Under the pieces are notes generated by a model that worked only from the letters and a program-made list of their open reading frames with translations, did no database searches and had not been told where the DNA came from. A program made the position numbers and the translations under genes. A stretch of 64,000 nt of DNA from CAVSRC01 sp963743015. GTDB taxonomy: Bacteria > Pseudomonadota > Alphaproteobacteria > Rhizobiales > Kaistiaceae. Each line of letters begins with the position of its first letter. Positions within the stretch are counted from its first letter, which is position 1. This document shows, in pieces, positions 63,646-64,000 of this stretch. The stretch lies in assembly GCA_963743015.1 (NCBI GenBank), contig CAVUOD010000014.1, positions 372,001-436,000 of the forward strand. The letters run 5' to 3'.

Positions 63646-64000
63646 ATGAGCGACGGACATATTGCGGTGCTGGTGCGCCGTGGCGTGGTGGCGGTCGGCG
63701 GACCCGACGCCGAAAAGTTCCTCAACGATCTGGTGACGGCCGATATCAGCCGTGCCGGCCCGGGACAGGCGGTCTTTGCCGCCCTGCTGACGCCACAGGG
63801 CAAGATCCTGTTCGACTTCGTCATCCTGCGCGACGGCGACCGCTTCCTCTTCGACCTGCCGCGCACGCTTGCCGCCGACTTCGTCAAGCGCATCGGCTTC
63901 TACAGGCTGCGGGCCAAGGTCACGGTCGAGGACATCTCCGCCGAAGCCCGGGTGCTGGCCGTTTGGGGGCCGCAAGGCGTCCATCACATCGACGGCGTGG
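63646..64000 (+). CDS. ygfZ: YgfZ/GcvT-like folate-binding protein, 3' end cut by window edge
   Basis: The first 118 residues are seen; the gene runs off the right edge. They show the GcvT/YgfZ N-terminal pattern: VGGPDAEKFLNDLVTADI, then AALLTPQGKILFDFVILRDG. YgfZ-type proteins bind folate and help iron-sulfur cluster enzymes such as MiaB. ATG 63646 is the first good start. The characteristic YgfZ cysteine motif would lie beyond the window. Confidence 0.82.
   Translation, partial: MSDGHIAVLVRRGVVAVGGPDAEKFLNDLVTADISRAGPGQAVFAALLTPQGKILFDFVILRDGDRFLFDLPRTLAADFVKRIGFYRLRAKVTVEDISAEARVLAVWGPQGVHHIDGV

Overview
This window comes from a GC-rich alphaproteobacterial chromosome, most likely a member of the Hyphomicrobiales (Rhizobiales). 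The indications are the dense use of GTG and TTG starts, several solute-specific ABC importers each with its own regulator, a TIGR02301-type secreted protein, CtrA-like TTAA boxes and a DUF1499 protein. No marker gene fixes the genus.

Layout. 1-1632: end-truncated gene for a secreted protein. 1850-13968: cluster A, in which a GntR regulator sits among two CaiB/BaiF CoA-transferase plus crotonase pairs, a solute-binding-like gene without a signal peptide, a ribose-type (CUT2) ABC importer and an M24 peptidase-like enzyme. Two copies of one AT-rich palindrome precede its transporter and CoA units. 14265-23500: cluster B, with an FGGY kinase, BtpA/SgcQ protein, HAD phosphatase, DeoR regulator, SDR dehydrogenase and a CUT1 sugar importer. 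23882-36989: cluster C, with a TetR regulator, a second CUT2 importer, a cyclase-type hydrolase and homologues of AroQ, AroE, HMG-CoA lyase, a TPP enzyme, an acylating aldehyde dehydrogenase and a cupin. Its two main units share an ACGAA-N4-TTCGT operator. 37130-44818: cluster D, a CUT1 importer with a BadF-type sugar kinase, a SIS-domain protein and a ROK repressor, probably for an amino sugar.

44942-50798: decayed and acquired DNA. It holds an integrase fragment, a 2-aminoethylphosphonate-type permease pair with an FAD oxidoreductase but no binding protein or ATPase beside it, and a small lower-GC block (ribbon-helix-helix-like protein, RepA/DnaB-like ATPase, RusA-like protein) ending at tRNA-Gln. 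50889-64000 is mostly housekeeping or generic: tRNA-Gln, tRNA-Pro, an MBL-fold hydrolase, a TetR/SDR/aldo-keto reductase cassette, a LysE exporter, SRAP, Nudix, D-Ala-D-Ala ligase, secreted proteins and the start of a YgfZ/GcvT-like gene.

Clusters A-D read as self-contained nutrient modules: importer, activating or cleaving enzymes and a local repressor. In all four, a strong hairpin lies directly after the solute-binding-protein gene. Clusters A and C are the best candidates for undescribed pathways, because they pair sugar-type importers with enzymes not normally used on sugars. At least four otherwise intact genes carry a single-base frameshift, so either assembly error or recent decay must be kept in mind.
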